Source of the DNA: a virus
Length of the DNA: 64,000 nucleotides
IMG/VR virus record: IMGVR_UViG_3300035698_018873
Coordinates: 1 to 64,000 of that record
Strand: one strand, 5' to 3'
Part shown: positions 49,315 through 57,953 of the stretch, one piece after another
Layout: every line of letters begins with the position of its first letter
How positions within the stretch are numbered: the stretch's first letter is position 1
Position numbers and translations under genes: made by a program
The notes under the pieces: generated by a model
What the model saw: only the letters and a program-made list of their open reading frames with translations
Told to the model about the DNA's origin: nothing
Databases searched by the model: none

Positions 49315-49740
49315 TCAGTCAGTCTTACGTTTAGAAGAACTCTTATTCTTAGAACCAGAGTCTTTATTCTTAGAACTTACAGCTTTAGATTTACCACCAG
49401 CTGTTGGACTAACTTTCTTCTTCGGCAAGAAATCCTTATAATTGGCCCCAACTAGGCTTGGTCCATTACTGCGATCTATCTTAGTAACTCTGATATAACC
49501 ACGTTTTCTTAAATTAGACAGCTGCGCTTTAATGACACGATCATTTGGTAAATCAACATGTTTACCAGGCCCAACTTGTATGGTTATTTGTCCAGAAATA
49601 AGGGTAGAATTTTTTCCATAAAGCTGAATTGGAATCATCTGGAGTCTAGTAAGATTAACAATTCTGATTTTGTTTTGTTCAGATTCTCTTTTAGCTCTTT
49701 TGCTTTCTTGAATCTCTTTAATTGTTAATGGGCGAGCCAT
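49315..49740 (-). CDS. Hypothetical tail-cluster protein with Lys/Ser tail
   Basis: A 141-residue basic protein. The middle is a small beta domain (IQLYGKNSTLISGQITIQVGPGKHVDLP) with a helix and basic strand after it. The last 35 residues are repeated Ser/Lys/Asn (SSKNKDSGSKNK), probably disordered and nucleic-acid or surface binding. It lies between the sheath and the tail completion protein, with AGGAGACCACT before the ATG. Function unknown. Confidence 0.5.
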   Translation of the reverse strand: MARPLTIKEIQESKRAKRESEQNKIRIVNLTRLQMIPIQLYGKNSTLISGQITIQVGPGKHVDLPNDRVIKAQLSNLRKRGYIRVTKIDRSNGPSLVGANYKDFLPKKKVSPTAGGKSKAVSSKNKDSGSKNKSSSKRKTD

Positions 49741-49749
49741 AGTGGTCTC

Positions 49750-50646
49750 CTAAGTTGATGGGATGGAAGTATCTCTTATTAAGTCGTAGGTTTCTCCAGG
49801 AATTTTGACTTCGCCAGATGGTCCAATAAGCCCTTCTTTAATAATCATAGGCTTGGATAATATATTAGGAACAATTTTAGTTGGAGTGGGAAGCCACCCT
49901 TCCATCTTGACAGAAACAGACTTTTTAACATATGTTTTCGTCTCTGAATCGGCTTCCAATTCAGAAATATCAGAACTACTACCTGGGTGAAGTATGACTT
50001 CTTGAATTAACCCCATAGATTCATCTTCAATATAGTAAGATGCTACAGGATTAATCCTTGATAAAATCGAATACAAAGCATATTCAGCTTCGCTTTTGTG
50101 TTCAGCCCATATTTCTAATGTATAGTCAATAAGATATGGAACTGGCCTATAGATCAATTCTGATTTTCTGGTGCAATTTTTGAAATTTCTAGCAATACTT
50201 CTTATGGGTGGTGTATATCTTTTAGAATCAAAATTTTCAGAAGTTCTAGATATAGCCAATATGGGTAAAGCAAGTCTGCCACCAACAAGATTTTTATCAG
50301 AATGAATCAATGCTTCTGGGTCTGCTCCAGCAATTCTTACTGGCATTATTTTATATTCTTCAGTACCTTTGCCAACTGGCACTCTTATCCCAGAAAAATA
50401 GTTTTTAATCCCTCTGTCCATCAACTTAAAAGCTGGAACATACGCTTCTCTCACTTCTTCCACAAAGTTTATATCTATTGTGTCATCAACAGCCGATACA
50501 CAATTTTCGCAAACATCTTCCCAATCTCTTGGATCATTATGTCTAGCTGCAGGATCACCAGCCGACTTTTGATGATCAGGAACATAGCTCTGAACTTCTT
50601 CTTGGCCAACTGGAAATTCGCTAAAGTCAAAGCTGTGGATTGTCAT
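49750..50646 (-). CDS. Tail sheath stabiliser/terminator (gp15-like)
   Basis: A 298-residue protein. LPILAISRTSENFDSKRYTPP, then RNFKN, and YRPVPYLIDYTLEIWAEHKSEAEYALYSILSRINP follow the pattern of the gp15 tail-completion family (PVPY-x-x-x-Y, then I-L-x-x-x-x-P). Gp15 caps the contractile tail before head joining. Position just upstream of the sheath agrees with T4 gene order. It is coupled by ATGA to the 88-residue gene. Confidence 0.6.
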   Translation of the reverse strand: MTIHSFDFSEFPVGQEEVQSYVPDHQKSAGDPAARHNDPRDWEDVCENCVSAVDDTIDINFVEEVREAYVPAFKLMDRGIKNYFSGIRVPVGKGTEEYKIMPVRIAGADPEALIHSDKNLVGGRLALPILAISRTSENFDSKRYTPPIRSIARNFKNCTRKSELIYRPVPYLIDYTLEIWAEHKSEAEYALYSILSRINPVASYYIEDESMGLIQEVILHPGSSSDISELEADSETKTYVKKSVSVKMEGWLPTPTKIVPNILSKPMIIKEGLIGPSGEVKIPGETYDLIRDTSIPST

Positions 50647-50909
50647 AATATTGAATTAACCCATTTCTGGTTGTTTATGTCTTCATAAACCTCATCAAAA
50701 TAAATTTTACCTTCTGCCATTTCATCTTTACTATCAATGTCAGAAAAAACCATTGTATTATCAGACGATATTGTTATATCTTTCTTACTTAAGCCTTTCT
50801 CCGTTAATTTTTTAACAATATCAACAGAAGCTTTTTCTAAAAACTTGTTTCTTACCATAACAACTTCGTCAATTAAATCTTGTTGTAAGTCATTCCAATT
50901 AGTAATCAT
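50643..50909 (-). CDS. Small neck-cluster hypothetical protein
   Basis: An 88-residue acidic protein, helical at the N-terminus (LQQDLIDEVVMVRNKFLEKA) and strand-rich at the end. It overlaps both neighbours by ATGA, so it is made together with the gp14-like and gp15-like proteins and is likely a neck or connector accessory. No family recognised. Confidence 0.5.
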   Translation of the reverse strand: MITNWNDLQQDLIDEVVMVRNKFLEKASVDIVKKLTEKGLSKKDITISSDNTMVFSDIDSKDEMAEGKIYFDEVYEDINNQKWVNSIL

Positions 50910-51496
50910 TGCTGAGGCCTTACTGTGAAGTCGCCAGTATCTAATTCAACCACACAAGTCCAATACAACCACACATAATTAAAATTACCAGTATCTCTAG
51001 CTTCAACTACTCTAAATTTATTCGCTAATCCAGTCTTGCCATTAATAAATTCTGTGTTCTGAGTTTGCACTAGTGTATTATGTGGTACTTGTATCACATC
51101 TCCTTTCCTGATGAGTCTATCACCAAACAAATTAAAAAGTTCTGCTCTTGAATAGTTAATATTAAATTTAGCATTACTATCAATACCCCATTTAACTAAG
51201 GATGTTGACATTTCTTCAGGTTTAAACTGACCTCTAATAGTTAATGGCTCTACAAAAATTGGGTTATCGTCTTCTTCCCAAACTTCGTCTATTTCGCCCA
51301 AATTATTGCATCTCCTATATATAACAGTATCAGCACCAGATTGCTTTATGTAGGCTAACGCCTCTGCTTCTGCTCTCGCTATTTCTGGGTTATCTGGATT
51401 AAAAATAGACAGTTTACTATCTTGTAAATCATTAAATTGATAAGAAGAGCCAGCATTCTGCATAGAAGAATAATCAAACGCATCGATGTCAGACAT
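50906..51496 (-). CDS. Neck protein (gp14-like)
   Basis: Encodes 196 residues from the ATG at 51494-51496, which has GAGG upstream; the longer in-frame extension overlaps the neighbour and is not used. GDRLIRKGDVIQVP, then FRVVEARDTGNFNYVWLYWTCVVELDT matches the pattern seen in T4-type gp14 neck proteins. It would join the head portal complex to the tail. Coupled to genes on both sides. Confidence 0.55.
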   Translation of the reverse strand: MSDIDAFDYSSMQNAGSSYQFNDLQDSKLSIFNPDNPEIARAEAEALAYIKQSGADTVIYRRCNNLGEIDEVWEEDDNPIFVEPLTIRGQFKPEEMSTSLVKWGIDSNAKFNINYSRAELFNLFGDRLIRKGDVIQVPHNTLVQTQNTEFINGKTGLANKFRVVEARDTGNFNYVWLYWTCVVELDTGDFTVRPQQ

Positions 51497-51893
51497 CAGA
51501 TAAACCTCTACTAAAATAATTAGAATCACAAGACTCTTTAGTATCGCATTCATTTTTAATTTGGCCAGTTGATGTTCTAGCTGCATCTTGTAAAATTTTA
51601 TAATAATCGTTAACCACATTAGATGGACATGTATTGCCATCTGGTGGTGGCCCATCTGGCAGTACAAACCATTTATCATGGCCAAAAGATCCAGATGTTG
51701 GGCCAGCATATGGGATTTTTATTTTAGACCCAGGTATCAATTCTAACGCTATATCAACATCCAAATAATAATTTGACCCAATCATCGCTATGGACAGATT
51801 GTTAGTAGTCTGTTCTGACAAGGGTTCAAATCCTGGAACACGAACTTGATTACCTATGACCAGCAAATAATTTTGTATTTTTATGTTTCTCAC
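51489..51893 (-). CDS. Neck/baseplate-cluster hypothetical protein
   Basis: Encodes 134 residues with a GTG start (51891-51893) placed directly after GTTCAAATATAATAT; an ATG in that stretch runs into a stop at once. The first 65 residues form a small beta domain ending GSKIKIPYAG, somewhat like a LysM or tail-module fold. The rest is Cys-containing and less ordered. It overlaps the gp14-like gene. Function unknown. Confidence 0.5.
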   Translation of the reverse strand: MRNIKIQNYLLVIGNQVRVPGFEPLSEQTTNNLSIAMIGSNYYLDVDIALELIPGSKIKIPYAGPTSGSFGHDKWFVLPDGPPPDGNTCPSNVVNDYYKILQDAARTSTGQIKNECDTKESCDSNYFSRGLSDV

Positions 51894-51908
51894 ATATTAT
51901 ATTTGAAC
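51894..51908 (-). promoter_or_regulatory. Late-promoter-like element before a GTG start
   Basis: GTTCAAATATAATAT ends right at the GTG. The core is the same as at 7453-7465, where it precedes a normal leader. This is the clearest case in which the start codon must be used without a Shine-Dalgarno. Confidence 0.6.
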
Positions 51909-51935
51909 AAAAAGAAAAACATCAAAACAAATAAT

Positions 51936-52688
51936 TTAGAACGGATAAATGCCTGGAGGTTCAGTCAACAATAAAGCGTCTTCTTCAACTTTACGTTTTT
52001 CTTCTCTTCCCCAAGTCAATAAGTCTTCCCCGTTAAAAGTTGTCGTCCCACCGTCAGGAGTCGGGAGGGCTCTCTTAGATCTAATATTGCCAAGTATCAT
52101 AGCACATTCAGCAATTGCCATTCTCTTGAGAAGTTCTTTAGACCATGGTGTTCTAAATTCAGTAATGCATGGAAAGTATTCAACAAAAACTGGATATGTT
52201 CCTCTGGGTATTGGAGTAAGCCTTATTTTATTATTCCCTTTTACTTCCCATCTGCCCTCAGTACCCAAAATTCGTTGACTAAACTTTCGATACGACTGCA
52301 ACAAATGGTAATCGAGTAAAAGCCCTTGTAAGCCAGTAACATTACCTATATTAAATAAAAATGATTCAGCACCAAATATGTCACCAATTCTAGTAACTGA
52401 TGGGTCCCATACAACTTGTTTTATCCAATATGCATCTGGTGGTAATTCATATTCATTAATTAGTGGCTTAGTATAAAAGGTAGCAATCTTCTCTTCAAAA
52501 GGAAAGTATCCAGCAATAAAATTGCCGACACTTCTGAATACTGTTTCAAAGTGGAAGTCTTCCAACTCAACTTGAACAGTCGGATAGCCAAAATGAGCTA
52601 ATACCTCTTGTTTAGTTGGGTTTGTGTCCAGTTTTAAAACTGCACCACATCCTTGGCTGCTTGGTCTACCGTCGGGTCCGCAAATCAT
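51936..52688 (-). CDS. Neck/connector protein (gp13-like)
   Basis: A 250-residue protein with the pattern RKFSQRILGTEGRWEV, then IRLTPIPRGTYPVFVEYFP, then a helical end with AECAMILGNIRSKRALPTPDGG and GEDLLTWGREEKRKVEED. This arrangement is common in myovirus neck or head-completion proteins near gp14, in line with T4 genes 13-14. The ATG directly follows GTGTAAAATATAATTT without a Shine-Dalgarno. The family call is tentative. Confidence 0.5.
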   Translation of the reverse strand: MICGPDGRPSSQGCGAVLKLDTNPTKQEVLAHFGYPTVQVELEDFHFETVFRSVGNFIAGYFPFEEKIATFYTKPLINEYELPPDAYWIKQVVWDPSVTRIGDIFGAESFLFNIGNVTGLQGLLLDYHLLQSYRKFSQRILGTEGRWEVKGNNKIRLTPIPRGTYPVFVEYFPCITEFRTPWSKELLKRMAIAECAMILGNIRSKRALPTPDGGTTTFNGEDLLTWGREEKRKVEEDALLLTEPPGIYPF

Positions 52689-52704
52689 AAATTATATTTT
52701 ACAC
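52689..52704 (-). promoter_or_regulatory. Late-promoter-like element, leaderless type
   Basis: GTGTAAAATATAATTT precedes the ATG of the gp13-like gene, and the TAA stop of the gp6-like gene is built into it. There is no Shine-Dalgarno. Confidence 0.6.
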
Positions 52705-54435
52705 TTGTAGGTTTGTTCGTTCAATGAAGTATTGAACGTTTTGTGATCCAAGAACATAAAGCTCATTAACTCCAATTCCATGAGGTCTGTCTTCTATTGG
52801 TGTAGAAGAATTTATGACAATGCCAAGAGCTGGGTAATCATCGGTTGGCTTATATACCGTCAAATTGTTAACACCATTAACTTCTTGTATTGCCGTTATC
52901 AAAGTGCTTTTGTTGAAACCCTGACCCATTTCTATTTCTCTAACATCAAAAACGGCATTTATGGCAGCATTAACATTCTGCTTAACAATGGATGGATCAA
53001 CATTCCTAGACACAACAACTGATATTTCTAAGTCAATAGGTTTAACAGCCCCATCCAATATTCTTACTTCATCAGTGAAGACGTTTATTTGAGATAATTC
53101 TGTGCTTAAGGCTGTTTTTAGTCCTTTGTTTGGCACTACTGGCACATCTTCATTTTCTTGTAATATATATATTTCTATAATATTCATGTTAACATAATTT
53201 CCAAGAAGATACTTAGTAGCTTCCTCATCTGAACTTGCTTCTCTAACGTTTTTAACAACAGTTTCTATATCTTTATCAATCCCAGTTCTGACAGATGCCG
53301 CTGCTTTTATTACAGACCCATAAACAGGGTGAGAAAAATTCTCTGACACCGTCATGTAATCATCTTTAGTGGCAGCATTGTTATGGACAGCAAATTGTCT
53401 TGGCGCTCTATCTTTGGCTGATTTTAACGATTCTTCATCTTGACCACCACGTGATGGATTTAAATTTCTAAATAAAATGTTTTGAGTAGCATATCCAGTT
53501 TGTGCTATCGGCTTAGATTCAGATATGGTCCCACTACCTATTCTGCCTCTTACACCGCCACCAGTTCTATACACAACGCTTATTATTTGACCTTCTATTG
53601 GAGATTTACCAGTAACATTGTCTCCAAAAATGATTCTCATTCTGTTATCTAAAAACTGAACCTCATACGACTCTTCATTACCAGTAGCTTGTTCAATAAA
53701 TTCTACTCTTTCCCATTCTGTTTCTGACTTTCCGCTCGCCACAGAAACTTTGATAGGTTCGTCCAAAACATTGTTAATCAAGATGTCTACTGTTTGATTT
53801 GGCTCGCCATTTGATACTTGTACCACTGGTGCAGCAAATTTTCCTTCAACAGCAAATGCTACAATTCCCCTTTTAGTTCTTGGTATTACAATATCACCGT
53901 TATAATCACCAGGCGAACCAAAAAGTTCATAATTGACAGCTGTACCATCTGGACCAACAATGCTAAAAGACAATCCAGATGGTATTAACACATCAAAAGA
54001 CGAAGGAACTGAGATGCTACATTCCACTTCAGCCACTGCTGGTGTTGCTCTAAGTAATTTATTACCTATCAATGACAGATGATTAGAAACTGCCGTTCTA
54101 GATTGCGCAGTAGGTAAAAACGCCTCATCAGCAATAATATCAGATCTCTCTGATAAGATATTGCCGACAGAAGACACAACCTCCATGAACATTATGAATC
54201 CATTACTTAGTACAAAATCATTAAAATCTTCTGGAAAATAAACCCTTACATATTCAACCATTGCTCTACGTAAAGCAGAAAAATCAAGAGCAGAAAAATC
54301 AATCCTTCTCAACGCAGATGGAGGAAGCTGTACTCCTATTTCTTCTGGTTCCATTGGTAAAGAAATAACAGTGTTAAAATCACCATTAGCAACTCTAGCT
54401 AATATTTCCACAGGGTTGTCATTGTCTTCATTCAT
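52699..54435 (-). CDS. 6: Baseplate wedge protein (gp6-like, baseplate J type)
   Basis: Encodes 578 residues from the ATG at 54433-54435 (AGAGGAAATTG upstream); a TTG one codon earlier is not needed. Conserved blocks are SNGFIMFMEVVSSVGNILSERSDIIADEAFLPTA, then VQFLDNRMRIIFGDNVTGKSP, then VYRTGGGVRGRIG and RGGQDEESLKSAKDRAP ... ATKDDY. These match gp6 and the baseplate J group, which form the iris ring of the wedge. It is coupled to gp25. Confidence 0.9.
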   Translation of the reverse strand: MNEDNDNPVEILARVANGDFNTVISLPMEPEEIGVQLPPSALRRIDFSALDFSALRRAMVEYVRVYFPEDFNDFVLSNGFIMFMEVVSSVGNILSERSDIIADEAFLPTAQSRTAVSNHLSLIGNKLLRATPAVAEVECSISVPSSFDVLIPSGLSFSIVGPDGTAVNYELFGSPGDYNGDIVIPRTKRGIVAFAVEGKFAAPVVQVSNGEPNQTVDILINNVLDEPIKVSVASGKSETEWERVEFIEQATGNEESYEVQFLDNRMRIIFGDNVTGKSPIEGQIISVVYRTGGGVRGRIGSGTISESKPIAQTGYATQNILFRNLNPSRGGQDEESLKSAKDRAPRQFAVHNNAATKDDYMTVSENFSHPVYGSVIKAAASVRTGIDKDIETVVKNVREASSDEEATKYLLGNYVNMNIIEIYILQENEDVPVVPNKGLKTALSTELSQINVFTDEVRILDGAVKPIDLEISVVVSRNVDPSIVKQNVNAAINAVFDVREIEMGQGFNKSTLITAIQEVNGVNNLTVYKPTDDYPALGIVINSSTPIEDRPHGIGVNELYVLGSQNVQYFIERTNLQV

Positions 54436-54854
54436 CAATTTCCTCTTTCACCAGCTGTTGGAATCATAAAAGTAACCAAAAGACTGTCAGAATTAGTGCT
54501 ATCAAGCACAGTGCTTCCAAATACGGATACAACCATCATATTTGGGTTATTTGTGTCTTGATTTATATCAACACTAGACAATTTAATTCGTGGATGAAAT
54601 TGTCTAGTTTGATCTCTTATCGATTCTTCTAATTCATCAAAACTTCCAGGGTCATTTTGATCAAAAACAAAAGCGCCAATATTGCCGCCAAAGCTTGGCC
54701 TAAACAGCCTCTCTCCACGCAACGTTAATAGCCCTTGCAAATAATCATTTTTAATTAGTCTACTGTTTTCTTGCCTCGGCAAAACACTAGTAGCACTGCC
54801 AAACAATGATTTACCTTTAAAAAACGGAAAATTAGATCCAAACCATTCAGCCAT
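54435..54854 (-). CDS. 25: Baseplate wedge protein (gp25-like)
   Basis: A 139-residue member of the GPW/gp25 family: NDYLQGLLTLRGERLFRPSFGGNIGAFVFDQ and then SIRDQTRQFHPRIKLSSVDI. Gp25 joins gp6 and starts sheath polymerisation. It overlaps gp6 at its stop and the upstream gene at its start. Confidence 0.92.
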   Translation of the reverse strand: MAEWFGSNFPFFKGKSLFGSATSVLPRQENSRLIKNDYLQGLLTLRGERLFRPSFGGNIGAFVFDQNDPGSFDELEESIRDQTRQFHPRIKLSSVDINQDTNNPNMMVVSVFGSTVLDSTNSDSLLVTFMIPTAGERGN

Positions 54855-55561
54855 TATCTCACAACCTCCCTGACCTTATAAATTTCATTTCTTAATTTAT
54901 CAATTTCTGATTCAAGATGTTTTCTTTCGTCAGATAAACGTTGTTTTTCTTCGTTTAGATTGTCCAAATTATTTTTAACTTTAATTGCTTGTTTGCTATT
55001 AGGTCCAAGAACTAAAACAATGTTATCAAAAATTGCTTTTGAGTTGTTTATATTAGCTTGATTTAGTCTGATGTCATCAGAATTAGATTTTAAAGAAGAC
55101 GACAAGCCAGATATTTCAATCGTTAATTCATCAAGTCTCTTAGTAGAACTTCTAGTTAATTCTTCATAGTCTTCTTTTGTTAAACCAGCACTAACAAAAT
55201 CGACCACTTTAGTGTCTTGTCTTAAAGTTATATTGTTTAATTCATATGGGTCAGACTTCTCTTCGCTGTCTTCAAATTCCAAAACTTGACCTATTTCAAA
55301 TTGATTAACACCAGATCCAGAAGTAGATGGGCCAGAGTCAGTAACATCAAAAGTTAACTGACCTAAGAATTTCCTTCTTTCTTGTTTATTAAAAACTAAA
55401 GACGGTTCTTTCCTGATGATTTCTGCCACTGGTACTTGAACAAACTGCTCTCCAGATCTTGGCGGATCTTGCGTTGACACAGTAAAAGTGATATTTCCAA
55501 CATCAGATGGTTTATGAGGTAATATGCTGTTATACAATCCGGTAGGCGCTTTTATTATCAT
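54854..55561 (-). CDS. Baseplate-cluster protein with coiled-coil C-terminus
   Basis: A 235-residue protein. The first 130 residues are beta-rich and may form a small OB-like or hub module (QLTFDVTDSG, IGQVLEFEDSEE). Residues 130-235 form a long heptad helix (LNEEKQRLSDERKHLESEIDKLRNE). It lies between spike and gp25, coupled to both, so it is likely a hub or wedge component. No T4 equivalent could be assigned by eye. Confidence 0.55.
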   Translation of the reverse strand: MIIKAPTGLYNSILPHKPSDVGNITFTVSTQDPPRSGEQFVQVPVAEIIRKEPSLVFNKQERRKFLGQLTFDVTDSGPSTSGSGVNQFEIGQVLEFEDSEEKSDPYELNNITLRQDTKVVDFVSAGLTKEDYEELTRSSTKRLDELTIEISGLSSSLKSNSDDIRLNQANINNSKAIFDNIVLVLGPNSKQAIKVKNNLDNLNEEKQRLSDERKHLESEIDKLRNEIYKVREVVR

Positions 55562-57624
55562 CCTCTAATAATCCCTTCCGACACTTTATTGTAAGGGCCA
55601 TTGCCGACATACCCTCTATTTGTTGGTGTTAACGGCGGTTCATTCGGTGCTGTGTAATTGTCCGCACTTCCTCCCTTAGGAGATGGACCACCAGCACCAG
55701 GACCGCCCATGACACCTGGATGATGAGCACGCACAATAGCCCCATTTATTACACCAGTAGTGCCTATACCAGAGCCGTCAGCAACAAACTGACCACCAGC
55801 TGCATTAATAACAAACTTACCGTCAGACTTAAATGATATCTTGCCAGCAGCATTGAACAAAATATCAGCATCAGATTTTATTTCAATTCCCTTTGATGCG
55901 TGTATTTGTATTTTTCCCTCTTTATTTCTTAGCAATATTACCTGGCTTGAGTCATCAATCAATATAAATTTTTGCTCTCTAGGATCATGCCAAGCTGTGT
56001 GCCTATCAGTACTATTACATATTAAAGCTCTGTTATCTTTATCATTCATTTCAGTCCATATTTTACCAACACCACCCTGATTTCTAGATTCAAACCCTTG
56101 ATTTATTCCTCCAGATGCTGGTGTTTTAAGTCTTAAAAATTTGTTGGCTAAGTCTAATTTACAATGAAATGTATCTTTTTGGGGATTAAATGTCATGGAA
56201 ACATTGGTAGCAAACTCATTTTCTTTAAGCTTCTGCCAGTCTTCACTTATATGGGAGCTAGTATCAGTACATATCATCATGTAATCATATCTGTCATTTA
56301 TTTCTATTATCTTAGACTTATGGGAGTACAACAAAGATCTATCTAACTGATCTTTTTCATTAACTTCAAATCCAAATCCACGTCCGTTTTTTCTACCCTT
56401 CAATAGCCATCCATTACCTCTTGGCGTCTCCAGCCCCTCAGCATCAGATTTGTCAGATCCTCTGTCATCAAGAACAAACTTAAAACCATATCTAGTAACA
56501 ATTCTCATTTGTCTGGCATCTCTTCCCTGCCAGCTACTATCTTCATCATCAACTTTACCACCAATTTCATCAATTCTGTTTCTTCTGATAAACACATCAG
56601 ACGATGGATCAGACCCCATATCCATAAATTGCATTAAATGACCAGCTTTGGTCCTGATTTTTAACCATCTTTCATCCCTACTGCCAAATTCTGATTGCTG
56701 CTTAGATGATCCAAACCAATCACCATCTCTACTAACACTAGATGTTGGACCCGATTGCGCCCAACCAACATCTCTCATTTCAAATTTGTGACCATAACTA
56801 GTTCTTAGCTCCATCCTACGTTGGTCTCTGTTAGAGCTATCAGGTTCGTCTTCATTAAGAGTTCTTACAAGATTATTTTGCCTTGTTTTTTCCAAATCAT
56901 GGTCATCATCAAAATTTCCAGAAAAGTCATTATTCCATGTATACCCTTGGTCACCAAATATGGCATAATGACCGTATTTAGTGACCCAGGCCATCATTTT
57001 TCTGTCTGGCTTGTTGATTTCTGGATTAGATTTTTTATTTTCAAATTCTGAATTAGATAAAGCATCAGTTCCAGCTGGCGCTGGCGCAACATTGTGTTCC
57101 GATGGATAAAATCCAGTTTCATCAATGACCATCATACTTCCGTATCGGTCCTTGACCCCAACAGAATACGGTCTACCATCTTTTGGATAGTAGCTCTCCC
57201 ATTCTATATTGTCAGTACTGACTGGTTTTCCTTCTTCGTCAACAAAAATGCCAGTTTTTTGATACAAGGAATGAAGTTTATAAAATCTTCTCCTAGTAGC
57301 TTCTGCATGACCAGTCCAAATTGGTCCATATGGGTGTTGTTTTTCAAAACTAATCCAGATCATGTCACCTATTTTAGGTGCTGACCAACTACCAGTACCC
57401 TTACCACCATGCTCAAACGAGGGCACTGCCCAAGGACATTCTTCAGGTTTTAAACTAAAATTATGCATTTCTGGCATCTTGAAACGCACTCTATACATAT
57501 TCAAAGGGTCATTAGTCTCAACAACTAACGCCCTATACATTCCTGGATATCGGTCATAAAGCGTTTTCTGCTTACGATCGTAATTCAGTTTGCTGTAAAT
57601 ATTATGTAGATTGTCTTCTATCAT
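55558..57624 (-). CDS. 5: Baseplate hub spike (gp5/VgrG-like, no lysozyme domain)
   Basis: A 688-residue spike. Residues about 25-115 are an OB fold (YRALVVETNDPLNMYRVRFKMPEMHN, PWAVP, GDMIWISFEKQHPYGPIW). Repeated strand units (KTRYGHKFEMRD-like) fill the middle. The end is a beta-helix with IQIHASKGIEIKSDADILFNAAGKISFKS, as in gp5 C-terminal needles. The T4 lysozyme domain normally after the OB fold is absent. GGGAAGCG precedes the ATG, with CATAAAATATAAAG upstream. Confidence 0.88.
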   Translation of the reverse strand: MIEDNLHNIYSKLNYDRKQKTLYDRYPGMYRALVVETNDPLNMYRVRFKMPEMHNFSLKPEECPWAVPSFEHGGKGTGSWSAPKIGDMIWISFEKQHPYGPIWTGHAEATRRRFYKLHSLYQKTGIFVDEEGKPVSTDNIEWESYYPKDGRPYSVGVKDRYGSMMVIDETGFYPSEHNVAPAPAGTDALSNSEFENKKSNPEINKPDRKMMAWVTKYGHYAIFGDQGYTWNNDFSGNFDDDHDLEKTRQNNLVRTLNEDEPDSSNRDQRRMELRTSYGHKFEMRDVGWAQSGPTSSVSRDGDWFGSSKQQSEFGSRDERWLKIRTKAGHLMQFMDMGSDPSSDVFIRRNRIDEIGGKVDDEDSSWQGRDARQMRIVTRYGFKFVLDDRGSDKSDAEGLETPRGNGWLLKGRKNGRGFGFEVNEKDQLDRSLLYSHKSKIIEINDRYDYMMICTDTSSHISEDWQKLKENEFATNVSMTFNPQKDTFHCKLDLANKFLRLKTPASGGINQGFESRNQGGVGKIWTEMNDKDNRALICNSTDRHTAWHDPREQKFILIDDSSQVILLRNKEGKIQIHASKGIEIKSDADILFNAAGKISFKSDGKFVINAAGGQFVADGSGIGTTGVINGAIVRAHHPGVMGGPGAGGPSPKGGSADNYTAPNEPPLTPTNRGYVGNGPYNKVSEGIIRG

Positions 57625-57637
57625 CGCTTCCCGTCAA

Positions 57638-57651
57638 CTTTATATTTTATG
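57638..57651 (-). promoter_or_regulatory. Late-promoter-like element with SD leader
   Basis: CATAAAATATAAAG on the minus strand is followed by GGGAAGCG and the ATG of the spike gene. It lies in the divergent gap with the plus-strand gene at 57657. Confidence 0.45.
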
Positions 57652-57656
57652 TATCT

Positions 57657-57953
57657 ATGATTCTAACTCAAATGACTTATGAGAAAAAAGACGGCAAGAA
57701 AAATCTTGTTGTGCTAGTACTTGGCAAAAAAAACGAAAAGTTGGTTTGCATACTTGATAAAACAATATCTAAGCAAGACTCTGAAATGATAAGAAAAAAT
57801 GCAGACAAATTAAACAACATGAGCATAGCCAACAAAATTATATGGTTTAAAGATAATATTCCTAGTGCTTACAGAAAAGGGTATAGAGAGTTAATACCTA
57901 AAAAAATAACAATCATTAGATCATATTCGTTAACAAAAAACAAATACTTATAA
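57657..57953 (+). CDS. Small basic plus-strand protein
   Basis: A 98-residue basic protein with an N-terminal strand pair (KKNLVVLVLGKKNEKLVCILD) and a helical lysine-rich end. It is divergent from the spike gene, convergent with the primase, and overlaps the primase 3' end by six bases. No Shine-Dalgarno is obvious. Function unknown. Confidence 0.5.
   Translation: MILTQMTYEKKDGKKNLVVLVLGKKNEKLVCILDKTISKQDSEMIRKNADKLNNMSIANKIIWFKDNIPSAYRKGYRELIPKKITIIRSYSLTKNKYL

Noticed and set aside
50906-51709. N-terminal extension of the gp14-like protein
   Set aside because: The extra 71 residues overlap the 51489 gene in another frame; the internal ATG at 51496 has GAGG upstream and fits the family length.
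51820-51850. Sequence resembling a tRNA T-arm (GGTTCAAATCC)
   Set aside because: No acceptor, D or anticodon arm folds around it, and it lies in a coding frame.
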